39,636 nt of DNA, taken from positions 1 through 39,636 of the forward strand of contig JAPLCW010000184.1 of assembly GCA_026392015.1 (NCBI GenBank). Direction: 5' to 3'. The notes beneath the pieces are model-generated. The model ran no database searches. It was given only the letters and a program-made list of their open reading frames with translations, and had not been told where the DNA came from. Of this stretch, positions 26,184 through 35,275 are shown in pieces; the first letter of the stretch is position 1, and every line of letters begins with the position of its first letter. The stretch is from Candidatus Auribacterota bacterium (lineage in GTDB: Bacteria; Auribacterota; Tritonobacteria; UBA1439). The translations under genes and the position numbers were made by a program.

Positions 26184-26280
26184 CTAAGCTGTAAGCCATA
26201 AGCTGTAAGCAGGAAGCATATAAGGTTAAAAACTTATCTACGCTTATAGCTTAAAGCTTACTGCTTACCGCTGTAGTTAT
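26184..26280. repeat. family C heptamer hairpin
   Basis: AAGCTGTAAGCCATAAGCTG is answered by AGCTTACTGCTTACCGC, with TTATAGCTTAAAGC between. It reaches into the stop codon of rny (26277-26279). Confidence 0.75.
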
Positions 26281-27848
26281 TTTGCGTATTCCACTGCCCT
26301 CGTCTCCCTGACGACTACAACCTTGATCTGGCCGGGGTATTCCAGCTCATCCTGGATCTTCTTCGTGAGGGTGCGGGCAATCACCACCGCCTCGTCATCG
26401 TTCACCTTGTCCGGCTCGACCATGACGCGGATCTCACGCCCCGCCTGGATCGCATACGCGTGATGCACACCGCGCACCGAAGTCGCGATCTTCTCGAGGT
26501 TCTCAAGGCGCTTGATGTAGGCTTCGAGCGTCTCCGATCTCGCGCCCGGCCGCGCGGCGGAGATTGCGTCCCCCGCGGAGACCAGAACTGCCTGGATTGA
26601 AGTCGGCTCCACATCGTTGTGGTGGGCCGCGATCGCGTGGACGACCTCCGGTGACTCATTGTACTTCTTCGCCATGTCGGCCCCTATCACCGCGTGAGCC
26701 CCCTCCACCTCGTGATCCACCGCTTTCCCGATATCATGAAGGAGCCCGATCCGCTTGGCAACCTGTATATCCTGCTTCAGCTCAGCCGCCATAATCCCCA
26801 CCAGGCGGGCGACCTCTTTTGAGTGCTGCAACACATTCTGTCCGTAGCTGCTGCGGAACTTCAGCCGCCCGAGGAGCTTGATGAGTTCGGGATGCAGGTC
26901 GTGAATGCCTAGATCAAACGCGGCCTGTTTCCCCGTTTCACGGATGCTCTCATCCATCTCCTTTTTCACCTTCTCCACGATCTCTTCGATCCGGGCGGGG
27001 TGGATGCGCCCATCGGCGATCAGGCGTTCGAGCGTAATACGCGCAATCTCCTTCCGTATGGGGTCGAATCCGGAGAGCGCAACGGCCCCGGGGGTATCAT
27101 CGATGATGATGTCCACACCGGTCGCTGCCTCGAGAGCCCGGATATTGCGCCCCTCGCGCCCGATTATTCTTCCCTTCATCTCGTCGTTCGGAAGCGGGAC
27201 GCTTGTAATAGTGGTTTCTGCGACCTGGTCGGCGCCATAACGCTGTATCGCCAGGGCAATAATCTTCTTCGCCTGTTTGTCCGCTGTCTCTTTGGCCTCT
27301 TCCTCGATACGGCGCGCCATCGCCGCTGCATCGCGCCTGATTTCATCCTCAAGCTTGTTGAGAAGGAGTTGCTTTGCTTCGTCCCTGCTAAGGCCGGCGA
27401 CCTTCTGTAACCTCATCCGTTCCTCCTCAAGGACGACGTCAAGCTCTTTCTGCCTGCGGTCAAGGCCTCCCTCTCTTCCATGGATCTCCTGCTCCATCCT
27501 CGCGAGCGTCTGCTCTTTCTTCGTGAGCAGATCAACCTTGCGCTCCAGACTCTCTTCCTTCTGAAGGACGCGTGCCTCGAGGTTGAGAAGCTCCTTCCGC
27601 CTGTTCTTTGTCTCCTTCTCAAACTCTACGCGGGATTTGTAGAGCTCATCCTTCGCAAAAATCTCCGCCTCTCTTTTCTTGTTGTTCGCTTCGCGTGTCG
27701 CCTCATCGATAAGCCTCTTCGCTTGGTCCGTTGCATCGTCCAACCTCTTCTCCGCCAGGTAGCGTCTGATGATGTAGCCGATGACTAATCCCGCCGCGGC
27801 GCTGATAATGCTCAGGGCGAGAAATTGCTCCTTCAGGAACCCGATCAT
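26277..27848 (-). CDS. rny: ribonuclease Y
   Basis: The product has 523 residues. It is a membrane-anchored endoribonuclease that starts mRNA decay. One N-terminal membrane helix (about 9-28) is followed by a long coiled coil (30-190) and a KH domain with [15 protein letters not shown]. The HD domain follows with [12 protein letters not shown] and [11 protein letters not shown], where the His-Asp pair binds metal, and then the RNase Y C-terminal domain. Length is standard (about 520). AAGGAGG lies 9 nt before the ATG, one of the best ribosome-binding sites in the window. It is followed by the ymdB-type gene. Confidence 0.97.
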   Translation of the reverse strand: MIGFLKEQFLALSIISAAAGLVIGYIIRRYLAEKRLDDATDQAKRLIDEATREANNKKREAEIFAKDELYKSRVEFEKETKNRRKELLNLEARVLQKEESLERKVDLLTKKEQTLARMEQEIHGREGGLDRRQKELDVVLEEERMRLQKVAGLSRDEAKQLLLNKLEDEIRRDAAAMARRIEEEAKETADKQAKKIIALAIQRYGADQVAETTITSVPLPNDEMKGRIIGREGRNIRALEAATGVDIIIDDTPGAVALSGFDPIRKEIARITLERLIADGRIHPARIEEIVEKVKKEMDESIRETGKQAAFDLGIHDLHPELIKLLGRLKFRSSYGQNVLQHSKEVARLVGIMAAELKQDIQVAKRIGLLHDIGKAVDHEVEGAHAVIGADMAKKYNESPEVVHAIAAHHNDVEPTSIQAVLVSAGDAISAARPGARSETLEAYIKRLENLEKIATSVRGVHHAYAIQAGREIRVMVEPDKVNDDEAVVIARTLTKKIQDELEYPGQIKVVVVRETRAVEYAK

Positions 27849-27878
27849 GGCAGTGGCCCTCCTTTATATTAGAATGGA

Positions 27879-27917
27879 TTAAGCGATAAGCAGTAATCAA
27901 TAAGTGCTAAGAACTTA
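27879..27917. repeat. family C units
   Basis: AAGCGATAAGCAGTAATCAATAAGTGC, degenerate heptamers between rny and the cyclo-ligase gene. Confidence 0.6.
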
Positions 27918-27938
27918 CTCGCCGGTGCCTAATCCATA

Positions 27939-28550
27939 TCACAATGGAATACAGCTCCTTATTTTTTTACAATCAATAACGCGATCTTCCGTCACTATCA
28001 TCTCCACGAGCACATCAGTCTTGGAACGCACGATCTGCGGAAGAATCTGTGCCTCAAACCCCAATCCGATCTTTATCGCACGCTCCTCAGCTCCCGCAAG
28101 GAAGGCATCATAGTACCCCTTTCCCCACCCGAGCCGTACACCGCAGAGATCGAACCCCACCCCCGGAACGATAAATAAGTCTATTTCCGCGATATCCACG
28201 GCGCGCGCACGCGAAAGGCACGGCTCCGGAATTCCATAGCTTCCGGGAACGAGATCACAATCAAAATCGCTGATCTCAGCGGCATTGATGCTCCCACTCG
28301 ACCGATCGCACAATGGCACAGATACCCTCTTTTTTTCTCCGAGACATCGACGTATCAGCTCCTCTGTCTTCACCTCCCCTCTCACTGCTACGTAACACAT
28401 GACATGCCGTGCTCTCGCAACTTCGCCCCGCGCAAGCACCTGTTGCACGATCATGTTGCTGAGAGCGCAACGGCGTTCCTCCGGTATCTCATTCCTTCTT
28501 TTCAGTAACTCACTACGGAGACGCGCCTTTGAGTTTATGGTGCCTCCCAC
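27939..28550 (-). CDS. 5-formyltetrahydrofolate cyclo-ligase
   Basis: The product has 203 residues and converts 5-formyl-THF to 5,10-methenyl-THF using ATP. RLRSELLKRRNEIPEE is the typical N-terminus, and VPGVGFDLCGVRLGWGKGYYD (in two parts, PGVGFD and GWGKGYYD) is the nucleotide and folate site. The annotated start is GTG at 28548-28550 without a ribosome-binding site. Four codons on, GGGAGG precedes an ATA codon that falls exactly where the conserved protein begins, so a rare AUA start is possible. The position between the Phe-tRNA synthetase/rarA block and rny recalls the zapA/cyclo-ligase/rny order of other bacteria. Confidence 0.93.
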   Translation of the reverse strand: MGGTINSKARLRSELLKRRNEIPEERRCALSNMIVQQVLARGEVARARHVMCYVAVRGEVKTEELIRRCLGEKKRVSVPLCDRSSGSINAAEISDFDCDLVPGSYGIPEPCLSRARAVDIAEIDLFIVPGVGFDLCGVRLGWGKGYYDAFLAGAEERAIKIGLGFEAQILPQIVRSKTDVLVEMIVTEDRVIDCKKIRSCIPL

Positions 28551-28608
28551 TGCGTGAAGCGTCGCTCGTGAATCGTGAAGCGTATATAATGAACTATCCT
28601 ATTACGCC

Positions 28609-29958
28609 TCACATCTCACGTTTCCCCTCTCCCTTTTCCCGTGTTGCGCTCTTTGCGCGCCACAGCGCGAGCCTTTCCCCTATCTGTTTCTCATAGCCGC
28701 TCTTCCATGGTGTGTAGAACGAGACCGGCTCCGGGGTAAAGTCCGGTGCTCCGGTCACGCTCGAGGGGCCATGGAGATACTTGTATCCCTTCCCGCGTCC
28801 GAGCTTCGAAGCCCCTGCGTATCCTGTTCCCTTGACCGCATCGGGAACCTCCATCGTGGACTTCGTCCTGACATGATCGAGGGCCTTTTCGATGGCCAGG
28901 TACGACGCGTTGCTCTTGGGAGCGCAGGCAACGTAGATCGCGGCCTGGGCGAGGGGAATCCTCGCTTCGGGCATCCCCACGAACTCGAGCGATTGCATCG
29001 CGGCACTGGCGATAAGCAGTGCGTGGGGGTCTGCATTCCCCACGTCCTCGGCTGCGCAGATGATGATCCTCCGGACTATAAATCTGGGGTCTTCCCCCGC
29101 CTGGATCATCTTTGCCATCCAGTAGATGGCCGCATCCGGATCGCACCCACGCATACTCTTGATGAACGCGGAGATTGTATCGTAATGCCCGTCCTCGTCC
29201 TTGTCGTAGACAATTGCCTTGCTCTGGATGGAATCCTCGGCGACGCTCAAAGTCACGTGCCGCTTCCCCTCGCTTCCCTCCGGCGTCGTCTCTACAGCCC
29301 TTTCCAGTGAATTGAGCGCCCGGCGCGCGTCTCCGTCTGACACCCTTACGATATGCTCGATTGCTTCGCGATCAACCGTCAGTGGAATCTTCCCGAGTCC
29401 CTTTTCCTTGTCTTCCATGGCCCGCGTGAGAATGGCGCGCAGGTCATCGACCCCCAGAGGCCTCAGCTCAAAGAGGAGCGACCGTGAAAGAAGCGGCGCG
29501 TTGACGTAGAAGCAGGGATTGTGGGTCGTCGCCCCTATAAGCGAAATTGTTCCCCTCTCCACATGCGGCAAAAGGACATCCTGCTGGGCCTTATTAAAAC
29601 GGTGGATCTCGTCAATGAAGATAATCGTTTTCTCTTCCCGCTCCCGGAGCCTGTTCTCCGCGGAGTAGATAGCCTGGCGGAGACTATCCACGTTTGCCAT
29701 GACCGCGCTCATTCTGTCGAAGTGACTGTGCGTTGCACTGGCAATCACCTCTGCGAGGGTTGTTTTTCCACTGCCCGGGGGCCCCCAGAGGATGAGGGAG
29801 CCTATACGGTCTGCGAAGATCGCGCGGTAGAGCAGTTTTCCCTTCCCCAGGATGTGCGTCTGCCCCACGAAATCATCCATGGTTCTCGGGCGCATGCGCG
29901 CCGCGAGTGGCGCATGCCGCTCCGCCTCTTCCCTGTTGATACTGTCGAACAGATCCAT
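28609..29958 (-). CDS. rarA: replication-associated recombination protein A (AAA ATPase)
   Basis: The product has 449 residues. It is a clamp-loader-like AAA+ ATPase acting at stalled forks (RarA/MgsA/WRNIP1). [18 protein letters not shown] is the N-terminal box, [14 protein letters not shown] the Walker A, and [16 protein letters not shown] the Walker [10 protein letters not shown] is sensor 1, with SRSLLFEL after it and the Arg finger region nearby. The C-terminal tetramerisation part includes [16 protein letters not shown] and [19 protein letters not shown] chose the ATG at 29956-29958 (MDLFDSIN); a TTG six codons upstream has AGGGG before it and is an alternative. Confidence 0.96.
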   Translation of the reverse strand: MDLFDSINREEAERHAPLAARMRPRTMDDFVGQTHILGKGKLLYRAIFADRIGSLILWGPPGSGKTTLAEVIASATHSHFDRMSAVMANVDSLRQAIYSAENRLREREEKTIIFIDEIHRFNKAQQDVLLPHVERGTISLIGATTHNPCFYVNAPLLSRSLLFELRPLGVDDLRAILTRAMEDKEKGLGKIPLTVDREAIEHIVRVSDGDARRALNSLERAVETTPEGSEGKRHVTLSVAEDSIQSKAIVYDKDEDGHYDTISAFIKSMRGCDPDAAIYWMAKMIQAGEDPRFIVRRIIICAAEDVGNADPHALLIASAAMQSLEFVGMPEARIPLAQAAIYVACAPKSNASYLAIEKALDHVRTKSTMEVPDAVKGTGYAGASKLGRGKGYKYLHGPSSVTGAPDFTPEPVSFYTPWKSGYEKQIGERLALWRAKSATREKGEGKREM

Positions 29959-29980
29959 ATTTCGAAATCCCGGCAATCCC

Positions 29981-30025
29981 TAACCCCTAACTACTAGCTA
30001 CTAACTACTGTTGTTCTACTGTTGT
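29981..30025. repeat. family D repeat at pheT-rarA junction
   Basis: ACTACTAGCTACTAACTACT, identical to the xseA copy, directly after the pheT stop. Read from pheT it offers several further in-frame stops (TAG). Confidence 0.75.
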
Positions 30026-32418
30026 CTGATATCACATCCCAGACTCTTCAATCCAGACCGAATCATCTCTACAGCATTTTCGATCTCTTCCTCAGAGAGG
30101 GTTGACTCCGCCGAACGCAGTACCACGGTGAGGGCAAGCCCCTTCTTATCGGCGGGAATCTGTTGTCCCTTAAAAAGGTCGAAGATCTCCACTCTCTCTA
30201 TCAGTTTCGGAACAGCGCCGCGCACACACCCGATAATTTTGTCTGCCTCGAGCGCCTCGTCAGCTACCAATGCAATATCCCTCCGCGCTGAGGGGAAACG
30301 CGGCAGTGGCGAATACGCTCTTTCTCTGAGGGCAGAGGCGTAGATCGGCGCCGCATCCACCTCGGCAAATACAACCGGAACCCGGATCCCGTACGCTTCC
30401 CGCACGCGCGGATGAATCTCTGCAAGCCAGCCCCGCGCTTTCCCTGCCCATGAGATCGTCGCGCACCTCCCGGGGTGACAGCTCGGGAGCGCCGCGCGCT
30501 GCGCAATGATCTCTCCTTCCGCTCCCGCAAGCAGTGATTCGAGAACCCCTTTCACGTAGAAGTAATCGACCTCCGTGGTTCGCGAGCGCCAGTTTACTCT
30601 CCCACTCATCCCCATGGCTGCAAGTGCGAGCTTCTCCACCTCGAGAGGAGGCGCATTGCTTTTCGTATGGCGGAACACGTTGCCCAGTTCGAACAACCGC
30701 ACATCCCGATTCCCCCTGCTCGCGTTGAGGGCGAGGCATCGCATCAGAGGGGGCAGCATGGATGTTCTCAGGTACGAATACTCCTCACTGACGGGATTTC
30801 TCACTTTTACCGCGCAACGCAGGGATTCCCCGGGGTCCCACAGAAGCCTGTCCATTTCATCGCGCCCCATGAAGCTGAGACAGATCGCTTCCGAGAATCC
30901 CAGGGAGCAGAGCGTTTCTCTCACGCACTCCCTGCCTCGTGAAGAGACGGCTTTCTCCTCTCCACCGGCTGTCGCGCGCGGCTGCACGTCGCTGATTTGT
31001 GAGTATCCCTCGAGTCTTGCCACCTCCTCAATCAGGTCCGCCTCTCCTTTGAGGTCGATGCGGTACGACGGCGGCAAGACCTTGAGTATGCTTTCCCCTT
31101 TCCCCTCTGCCCTTATAGTGAGGCGCGTGAGAAGATTCTGTATCCTCTGCCGCGAGAGGCGCGTGTGCAACACCGTATTCACCCTCGCTACGCGCAGAGA
31201 GAGCCGGGTCGGACGGCCGGGGGCTGATATGCGCTCCACGACCCCCTTGCATATCTCTCCTGCACCCAGAAATGAAATAAGCTGGGCGGCCCTGTTGAGG
31301 GCGGGGAGAACGCCGTTGAAGTCAACGCCTCTCTCAAACCTGTAAGAGGATTCGCTCGAGAGACCGAGCCGGGTTGAAGTGCGCCGGATCGATTGTGGCT
31401 TGAAATACGCGCTCTCGAGAAGGACCGCCTTCGTTTCCAGCCCCACCTCGCTCTCGCGGCCTCCCATAATCCCCGCGATCGCAATCGGGGCTTCGGAATC
31501 GGCAATGACAAGCATACCTTGGGCGAGTTCGCGGGTTGTGCCGTCGATTGCGGTGATCCGCTCTCCTTCCCGAGCCCCTCGAACCACGATCCCTCCCTCG
31601 CGGATCTTGCCAAAGTCGAATGCGTGAAGCGGTTGGCCATACTCCAGGAGGACGTAGTTGGTCACATCAACAATGTTATTGATCGCCCTCGTCCCCGCCA
31701 AGCCCAGTCTATTCCGCAACCAGAATGGCGAGGGTCCTACCCTGACACCCCGGACGAGGCGCGCACTGTACCGGCCGCAGAGGTCGCTGTCATCGATCTT
31801 CACAGACACCTGTTTTGCCGCCGGCTCCCCCTCCTCTCTCACCGCAACTCTCTGTATCCGGATCCTCTTTCCGAGGATCGCCCCCACCTCCCTTGCGATC
31901 CCGATTACGCTGAGACAGTCAGGGCGATTGGGGGTAATGTTGACATCAAGGATGCTGTCGTTCAGATGCAGGGCATCCGCGAGTCCCGCGCCCGGTGCGC
32001 AGGCTTCGGGCAGGATCATGATCCCGCCCGCCTCTTCCCCCATGCCGAGCTCCCTCTCGGAACAGAGCATCCCCTCCGACATAATCCCGCGGAGTGTGGC
32101 CGCGCGGATGGTGCTGCCGTTCGGGAGCGCGCAGCCCACACGCGCCAGGGGGGCGCAGTCTCCCGCCTTCATGTTCTTTGCGCCGCAGACTATTGTGAGT
32201 TCCCTGACCCCATCGCTCACCCGGCACACCGAGAGCCGATCGGCGTTAGGATGCGGCTCGACGCTCAAAATCCTGCCCACAACAATGCCCTCGAGCGGCG
32301 GGGAGACCCGCGTGACCGACTCCACCTCGAGCCCGCTGTTTGTAAGCCTGTCTGCGAGGTCGGCAGGACTGATTCCGCACTTCACGTATTCCGTGAGCCA
32401 ATTGAAAGAGATCTTCAT
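30016..32418 (-). CDS. pheT: phenylalanyl-tRNA synthetase beta subunit
   Basis: The product has 800 residues, bacterial length. An EMAP-like tRNA-binding domain (about 40-150, with VVGRILSVEPHPNADRLSVC) is followed by B3/B4 editing domains and B5 (about 400-475). The catalytic-like domain comes next, and a C-terminal FDX-ACB anticodon domain begins near 705 (YSPLPRFPSARRDIALV). With PheS it forms the alpha2-beta2 enzyme. The ATG lies 119 bp after the pheS stop, with the spacer filled by family C repeats. AAAGAGAT-type purine sequence is poor upstream, so the ribosome-binding site is weak. Confidence 0.97.
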   Translation of the reverse strand: MKISFNWLTEYVKCGISPADLADRLTNSGLEVESVTRVSPPLEGIVVGRILSVEPHPNADRLSVCRVSDGVRELTIVCGAKNMKAGDCAPLARVGCALPNGSTIRAATLRGIMSEGMLCSERELGMGEEAGGIMILPEACAPGAGLADALHLNDSILDVNITPNRPDCLSVIGIAREVGAILGKRIRIQRVAVREEGEPAAKQVSVKIDDSDLCGRYSARLVRGVRVGPSPFWLRNRLGLAGTRAINNIVDVTNYVLLEYGQPLHAFDFGKIREGGIVVRGAREGERITAIDGTTRELAQGMLVIADSEAPIAIAGIMGGRESEVGLETKAVLLESAYFKPQSIRRTSTRLGLSSESSYRFERGVDFNGVLPALNRAAQLISFLGAGEICKGVVERISAPGRPTRLSLRVARVNTVLHTRLSRQRIQNLLTRLTIRAEGKGESILKVLPPSYRIDLKGEADLIEEVARLEGYSQISDVQPRATAGGEEKAVSSRGRECVRETLCSLGFSEAICLSFMGRDEMDRLLWDPGESLRCAVKVRNPVSEEYSYLRTSMLPPLMRCLALNASRGNRDVRLFELGNVFRHTKSNAPPLEVEKLALAAMGMSGRVNWRSRTTEVDYFYVKGVLESLLAGAEGEIIAQRAALPSCHPGRCATISWAGKARGWLAEIHPRVREAYGIRVPVVFAEVDAAPIYASALRERAYSPLPRFPSARRDIALVADEALEADKIIGCVRGAVPKLIERVEIFDLFKGQQIPADKKGLALTVVLRSAESTLSEEEIENAVEMIRSGLKSLGCDIRQQ

Positions 32419-32430
32419 TATTTAAACCAG

Positions 32431-32540
32431 CCATAAGCTGTAAGCGATAAGCCGTAAGCTTACTACTTAACGCTTTTTTGCTTATTAGTATCCATCTGTA
32501 AGCGATAAGCCGTACGCAATACGCTTACTGCTTACCGCTA
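32431..32540. repeat. family C heptamer hairpin, longest copy
   Basis: TAAGCTGTAAGCGATAAGCC and a second run TGTAAGCGATAAGCCGTACG alternate with GCTTACTACTTAACGC and CGCTTACTGCTTACCGC. It makes two hairpins or one long one, filling the pheS-pheT spacer and including the pheS stop codon. Confidence 0.8.
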
Positions 32541-33557
32541 AGAGAATTGTTCCAAAAACCTTACATCATTCTCAAAAAAGAGCCGTATATCATCGATGCG
32601 GTACCTGAGCATCGCGATCCGCTCCACACCCATCCCGAACGCATAACCGGTGTACCTTTCCGCGTCGTAGCCGACCCCCCGGAGCACCGCGGGGTGGACC
32701 ATCCCCGCCCCGAGAATCTCGACCCACCCTGTCTCCTTGCACACTCTGCACCCCTTCCCCGAGCAGATCACGCACGATATGTCGATCTCGGCACTGGGTT
32801 CAGTGAAAGGGAAGAAACTTGGCCTGAAACGGAGCCGTGTCGCGCTCCCGAACATCCGTTGCACAAAGAATCCAAGTATCCCCTTTAAATCCCCGAAGCT
32901 TACACCCTCATCCACAAGGAGCCCCTCCACCTGGTGGAACATGGGGGAGTGGGAAACATCGCTGTCGCAGCGGTACACCCGCCCCGGCATGATGCAGCGT
33001 ACAGGGGGGCGCTGACGCTCCATCACCCTGATCTGTACGGGTGATGTGTGGGTGCGCAGGAGGAGGTCGTCGGTAATGTAAAGCGTCGCCTGCATATCCT
33101 TTGCCGGGTGGTCCGCGGGAAAGTTGAGGGCGGCAAAGTTGTAGTAGTCCGTTTCCACTTCGGGACCCTCTGCAACTACGAAGCCGAGCCCTGTAAAGAT
33201 GTCCGCGATACACGACATGGTGAGCGAGATCGGATGACGCCTTCCGCGCATATGCGGGACGCCCGGCAGCGTCACGTCGGCGGTCTGGGAGAAAAGAACC
33301 TGCTGCTCCTGCTTTGCTTCGAGCGAGCTTCGGCGGGAATCAAGTCTACGCTGGAAATCCTCCTTCAGGCTGTTCACCGCCTGGCCGACCACGCGCCGCT
33401 GGTCGGACGGGAGCGCGCCGAGGCTGCGAAGGATTATGCTGAGTTCCCCTTTTCTGCCGAGGTATCTGATCCTGAGCGACTCGATATCCTCAGGAGACGA
33501 GCACCGGTCAATCAGCTCCACGGTTTCACGGCGGAGGAGATCTATCTTTTCTTTCAT
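32538..33557 (-). CDS. pheS: phenylalanyl-tRNA synthetase alpha subunit
   Basis: The product has 339 residues and is the class II catalytic subunit. The N-terminal coiled coil includes RYLGRKGELS (about 30-39). Motif 2 region is MPGRVYRCDSDVSHSPMFHQ, with HQVEGLLVD. FRPSFFPFTEPSAEID precedes CVICSGKGCRVC, a Cys cluster seen in many bacterial PheS. Motif 3 is GYAFGMGVERIAMLRY. I chose the ATG at 33555-33557 (MKEKIDLL); GTG three codons upstream is possible. Neither has a ribosome-binding site, and a hairpin lies immediately upstream. Confidence 0.96.
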   Translation of the reverse strand: MKEKIDLLRRETVELIDRCSSPEDIESLRIRYLGRKGELSIILRSLGALPSDQRRVVGQAVNSLKEDFQRRLDSRRSSLEAKQEQQVLFSQTADVTLPGVPHMRGRRHPISLTMSCIADIFTGLGFVVAEGPEVETDYYNFAALNFPADHPAKDMQATLYITDDLLLRTHTSPVQIRVMERQRPPVRCIMPGRVYRCDSDVSHSPMFHQVEGLLVDEGVSFGDLKGILGFFVQRMFGSATRLRFRPSFFPFTEPSAEIDISCVICSGKGCRVCKETGWVEILGAGMVHPAVLRGVGYDAERYTGYAFGMGVERIAMLRYRIDDIRLFFENDVRFLEQFS

Positions 33558-33576
33558 GATGGTCACGCGGGTCGTC

Positions 33577-33592
33577 GGGGCAGGGATGCCCC
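33577..33592 (-). promoter_or_regulatory. hairpin just upstream of pheS start
   Basis: GGGGCATCCCTGCCCC on the minus strand is a perfect 6-pair stem with a 4-nt loop, about 20 nt before the ATG. pheS lacks a ribosome-binding site, so this stem occupies the region where one would be expected. No other gene lies in the 205-bp rplT-pheS spacer. Confidence 0.35.
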
Positions 33593-33762
33593 ACGCGAGG
33601 GAAGGGATAGGAAGAAATCAATATGCTTCGGCGAATGTAATAATTCTAATCAGACAACTCCCGGGCAGGTCCGCTGCTGTTCAGATATTTCGCCAAGCAC
33701 TCTCTATAGAAAACGGAGCAGATACTCTCCATCGTGGTTTTCACCTATCCCCTGACCGCGCC

Positions 33763-34122
33763 CTACTTCTTCCCTGCAGCCTGAGCGACTTTCACAAGCT
33801 CCTGGAAAACGCTCCTGTCACGCACCGCAAGGTCGGCGAGAATCTTCCGGTTAAGTTCCACCTGTGCCTTCCTCAATCCATCTATGAAATGCGAGTAGGA
33901 GAGCCCTTCTTCTTTGCAGGCTGCCCCTATTCTGGTTATCCACAGGCTACGGAAATCCCGCTTGCGCACCTTACGGTCTCTATATGCGTATGCCAACCCC
34001 CGCTCCACAGCTTCCGTCGCCAGACGTATGAGACTCCCCCGCGCGGTACGATACCCTTTTGCGCGTTTGAGAATCCTCCGGCGCCGTTCCCTGGATGCGG
34101 GAGCCTTCTTGACTTTGGCCAA
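33763..34122 (-). CDS. rplT: 50S ribosomal protein L20
   Basis: The product has 119 residues. It is an early assembly protein binding 23S r[44 protein letters not shown] and [14 protein letters not shown] are conserved (each shown in part). The start codon is TTG at 34120-34122 with GGAGG five bases before it. The N-terminus [21 protein letters not shown] is a little divergent from the usual RVKRGV form. It follows rpmI in the standard infC-rpmI-rplT order, where L20 often represses the operon; no L20-binding pseudoknot could be recognised by eye. Confidence 0.96.
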   Translation of the reverse strand: MAKVKKAPASRERRRRILKRAKGYRTARGSLIRLATEAVERGLAYAYRDRKVRKRDFRSLWITRIGAACKEEGLSYSHFIDGLRKAQVELNRKILADLAVRDRSVFQELVKVAQAAGKK

Positions 34123-34193
34123 GTGTTCCTCCTCTCAAATATATCCCCTTGCACGCCGATTGCATGCGGCATGGGGATAATCCACTCAACTTC

Positions 34194-34391
34194 TCACCCG
34201 TACGGCAGAGCTCTTTTTATCATCCTCTGCTCTACTTTGTTCAGGACGCTCGTTCCCCTGAGCCTCCTTTTCCTATTGCGGCTCTTCTTGGTGAGAATAT
34301 GACTCGTGCACGCCAGCTTTTTCTTAACCTTGCCGTGCTTGGTCAGTTTGAACCGTTTCGCTGCTGCTCGGCTTGTTTTCAGTTTGGGCAT
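34194..34391 (-). CDS. rpmI: 50S ribosomal protein L35
   Basis: The product has 65 residues, the normal length. PKLKTSRAAAKRFKLTKHGK and RRLRGTSVL are characteristic. The ATG at 34389-34391 has AAGGAAG 6 nt upstream and gives the exact family N-terminus. This start lies inside infC, whose frame continues for 68 bp beyond it, so the two genes overlap in different frames. Confidence 0.95.
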   Translation of the reverse strand: MPKLKTSRAAAKRFKLTKHGKVKKKLACTSHILTKKSRNRKRRLRGTSVLNKVEQRMIKRALPYG

Positions 34392-34947
34392 CTGCGACTT
34401 CCTTCCTCTGCTCCGGCGCGGGGGAAACCTTCCCCCCCTTCTGCGGTACAAACATTAAAATGACGTTTCTTCCGAAATTCCTTGCGGGCGTCTCTACGTG
34501 CCCGATATCTCTGATATCCTCCTCGAGGCGCTTGAGCAGCTTATTGCCGAGCTCCACGTGCGCCATCTCTCTGCCGCGGTACACGAGCCTGATACGAAGC
34601 TTATGTCCCTTCGCGAGAAAATCCCGCGCCTGTTTCAATTTCACGTTATAGTCGTGGATTTCTATTCGTGGGCGCAGCTTGATCTCTTTGAGCCTCCCCC
34701 CCGTCTGCTTCTTCTTCGCAAGGCGCTCCTTCTTCATCTGCTGGTACTGGTATTTGCCAAAATCCATTATCCGGCAGACAGGAGGAGAGAGATTCGGTGC
34801 AACCTCCACCAGATCCAGCCGGGCAACCCTCGCAATCGAGAGCGCCTGGTCTATCGTGAGGATCCCCACCTGCGTGCCATCTTTATCGATGGTGCGGACC
34901 GTTTTGGCTCTTATCTGTCCATTGATTCTTGTCGTCAGCGGCCGAAT
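34324..34947 (-). CDS. infC: translation initiation factor IF-3, AUU start, extended C-terminus
   Basis: The product has 207 residues. Conserved IF-3 sequence runs upstream of the first GTG: TRINGQIRAKTVRTIDKDGT matches the family N-terminus. No ATG, GTG or TTG occurs between that GTG and the in-frame stop at 34975-34977. The frame contains ATT at 34945-34947, preceded by AAGGGGGG nine bases away. An AUU start is known to be used for infC in enterobacteria, where IF-3 represses its own mRNA. Core motifs DLVEVAPNLSPPVCRIMDFGKYQY (in part) and RLVYRGREMAH are present. The last 34 residues after VPQKGGK are a Gln/Glu/Ser/Thr-rich extension that overlaps rpmI. Confidence 0.92.
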   Translation of the reverse strand: MRPLTTRINGQIRAKTVRTIDKDGTQVGILTIDQALSIARVARLDLVEVAPNLSPPVCRIMDFGKYQYQQMKKERLAKKKQTGGRLKEIKLRPRIEIHDYNVKLKQARDFLAKGHKLRIRLVYRGREMAHVELGNKLLKRLEEDIRDIGHVETPARNFGRNVILMFVPQKGGKVSPAPEQRKEVADAQTENKPSSSETVQTDQARQG

Positions 34948-35012
34948 GATACCACCCCCCTTCGGTACTATAAGTCACTATAGCTACGTAATCAATTCAA
35001 CGGAACTGAAAC

Positions 35013-35042
35013 ATTATACCAGTCTGCATGGGCTCGGGACAA
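35013..35042 (-). promoter_or_regulatory. candidate promoter of infC-rpmI-rplT
   Basis: On the minus strand TTGTCC (35037-35042) is separated by 18 bp from an extended -10 box TGGTATAAT (TATAAT at 35013-35018). Transcription would start near 35006, giving a leader of about 60 nt before the AUU start of infC. Confidence 0.55.
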
Positions 35043-35105
35043 GTTCAAAATCCCCTCCTGCAGCGCAATGCGACAATAACCGGGTGTACCGTACTGAGCA
35101 TCTCA

Positions 35106-35147
35106 TTCCTGCATCTCGACTACGCTCAGTGTAAACTCACGCAGGAA
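35106..35147. repeat. hairpin in thrS-infC spacer
   Basis: TTCCTGC and GCAGGAA enclose CTCGACTACGCTCAGTG, a sequence whose reverse complement (CTGAGCGTAGTCGAG) resembles CTGAGCCTAGCCGAAGG at 37135-37151. It lies upstream of the infC promoter and could end thrS transcription, but no T-run follows. Confidence 0.5.
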
Positions 35148-35275
35148 CCGCCATTTTATACCTGCCCCAGGCCGCTCCTCGCTTTTGCAAAGACAAGTTG
35201 CCGGGGGATGATAATTGAACTGAATACCCCCAAAAGTTGGCCCCTACCCTGCACTCACAAAATCTATGCTCACTA

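Noticed and set aside
28551-30015. zapA or 6S RNA expected beside the cyclo-ligase gene
   Set aside because: The spacers are 58 bp and less, leaving no room; rarA occupies the interval instead.
31393-32436. Plus-strand open frame of 347 codons, and a similar one at 8742-9914
   Set aside because: Both are antisense to well-supported genes (pheT, gpsA/plsY) and match nothing.
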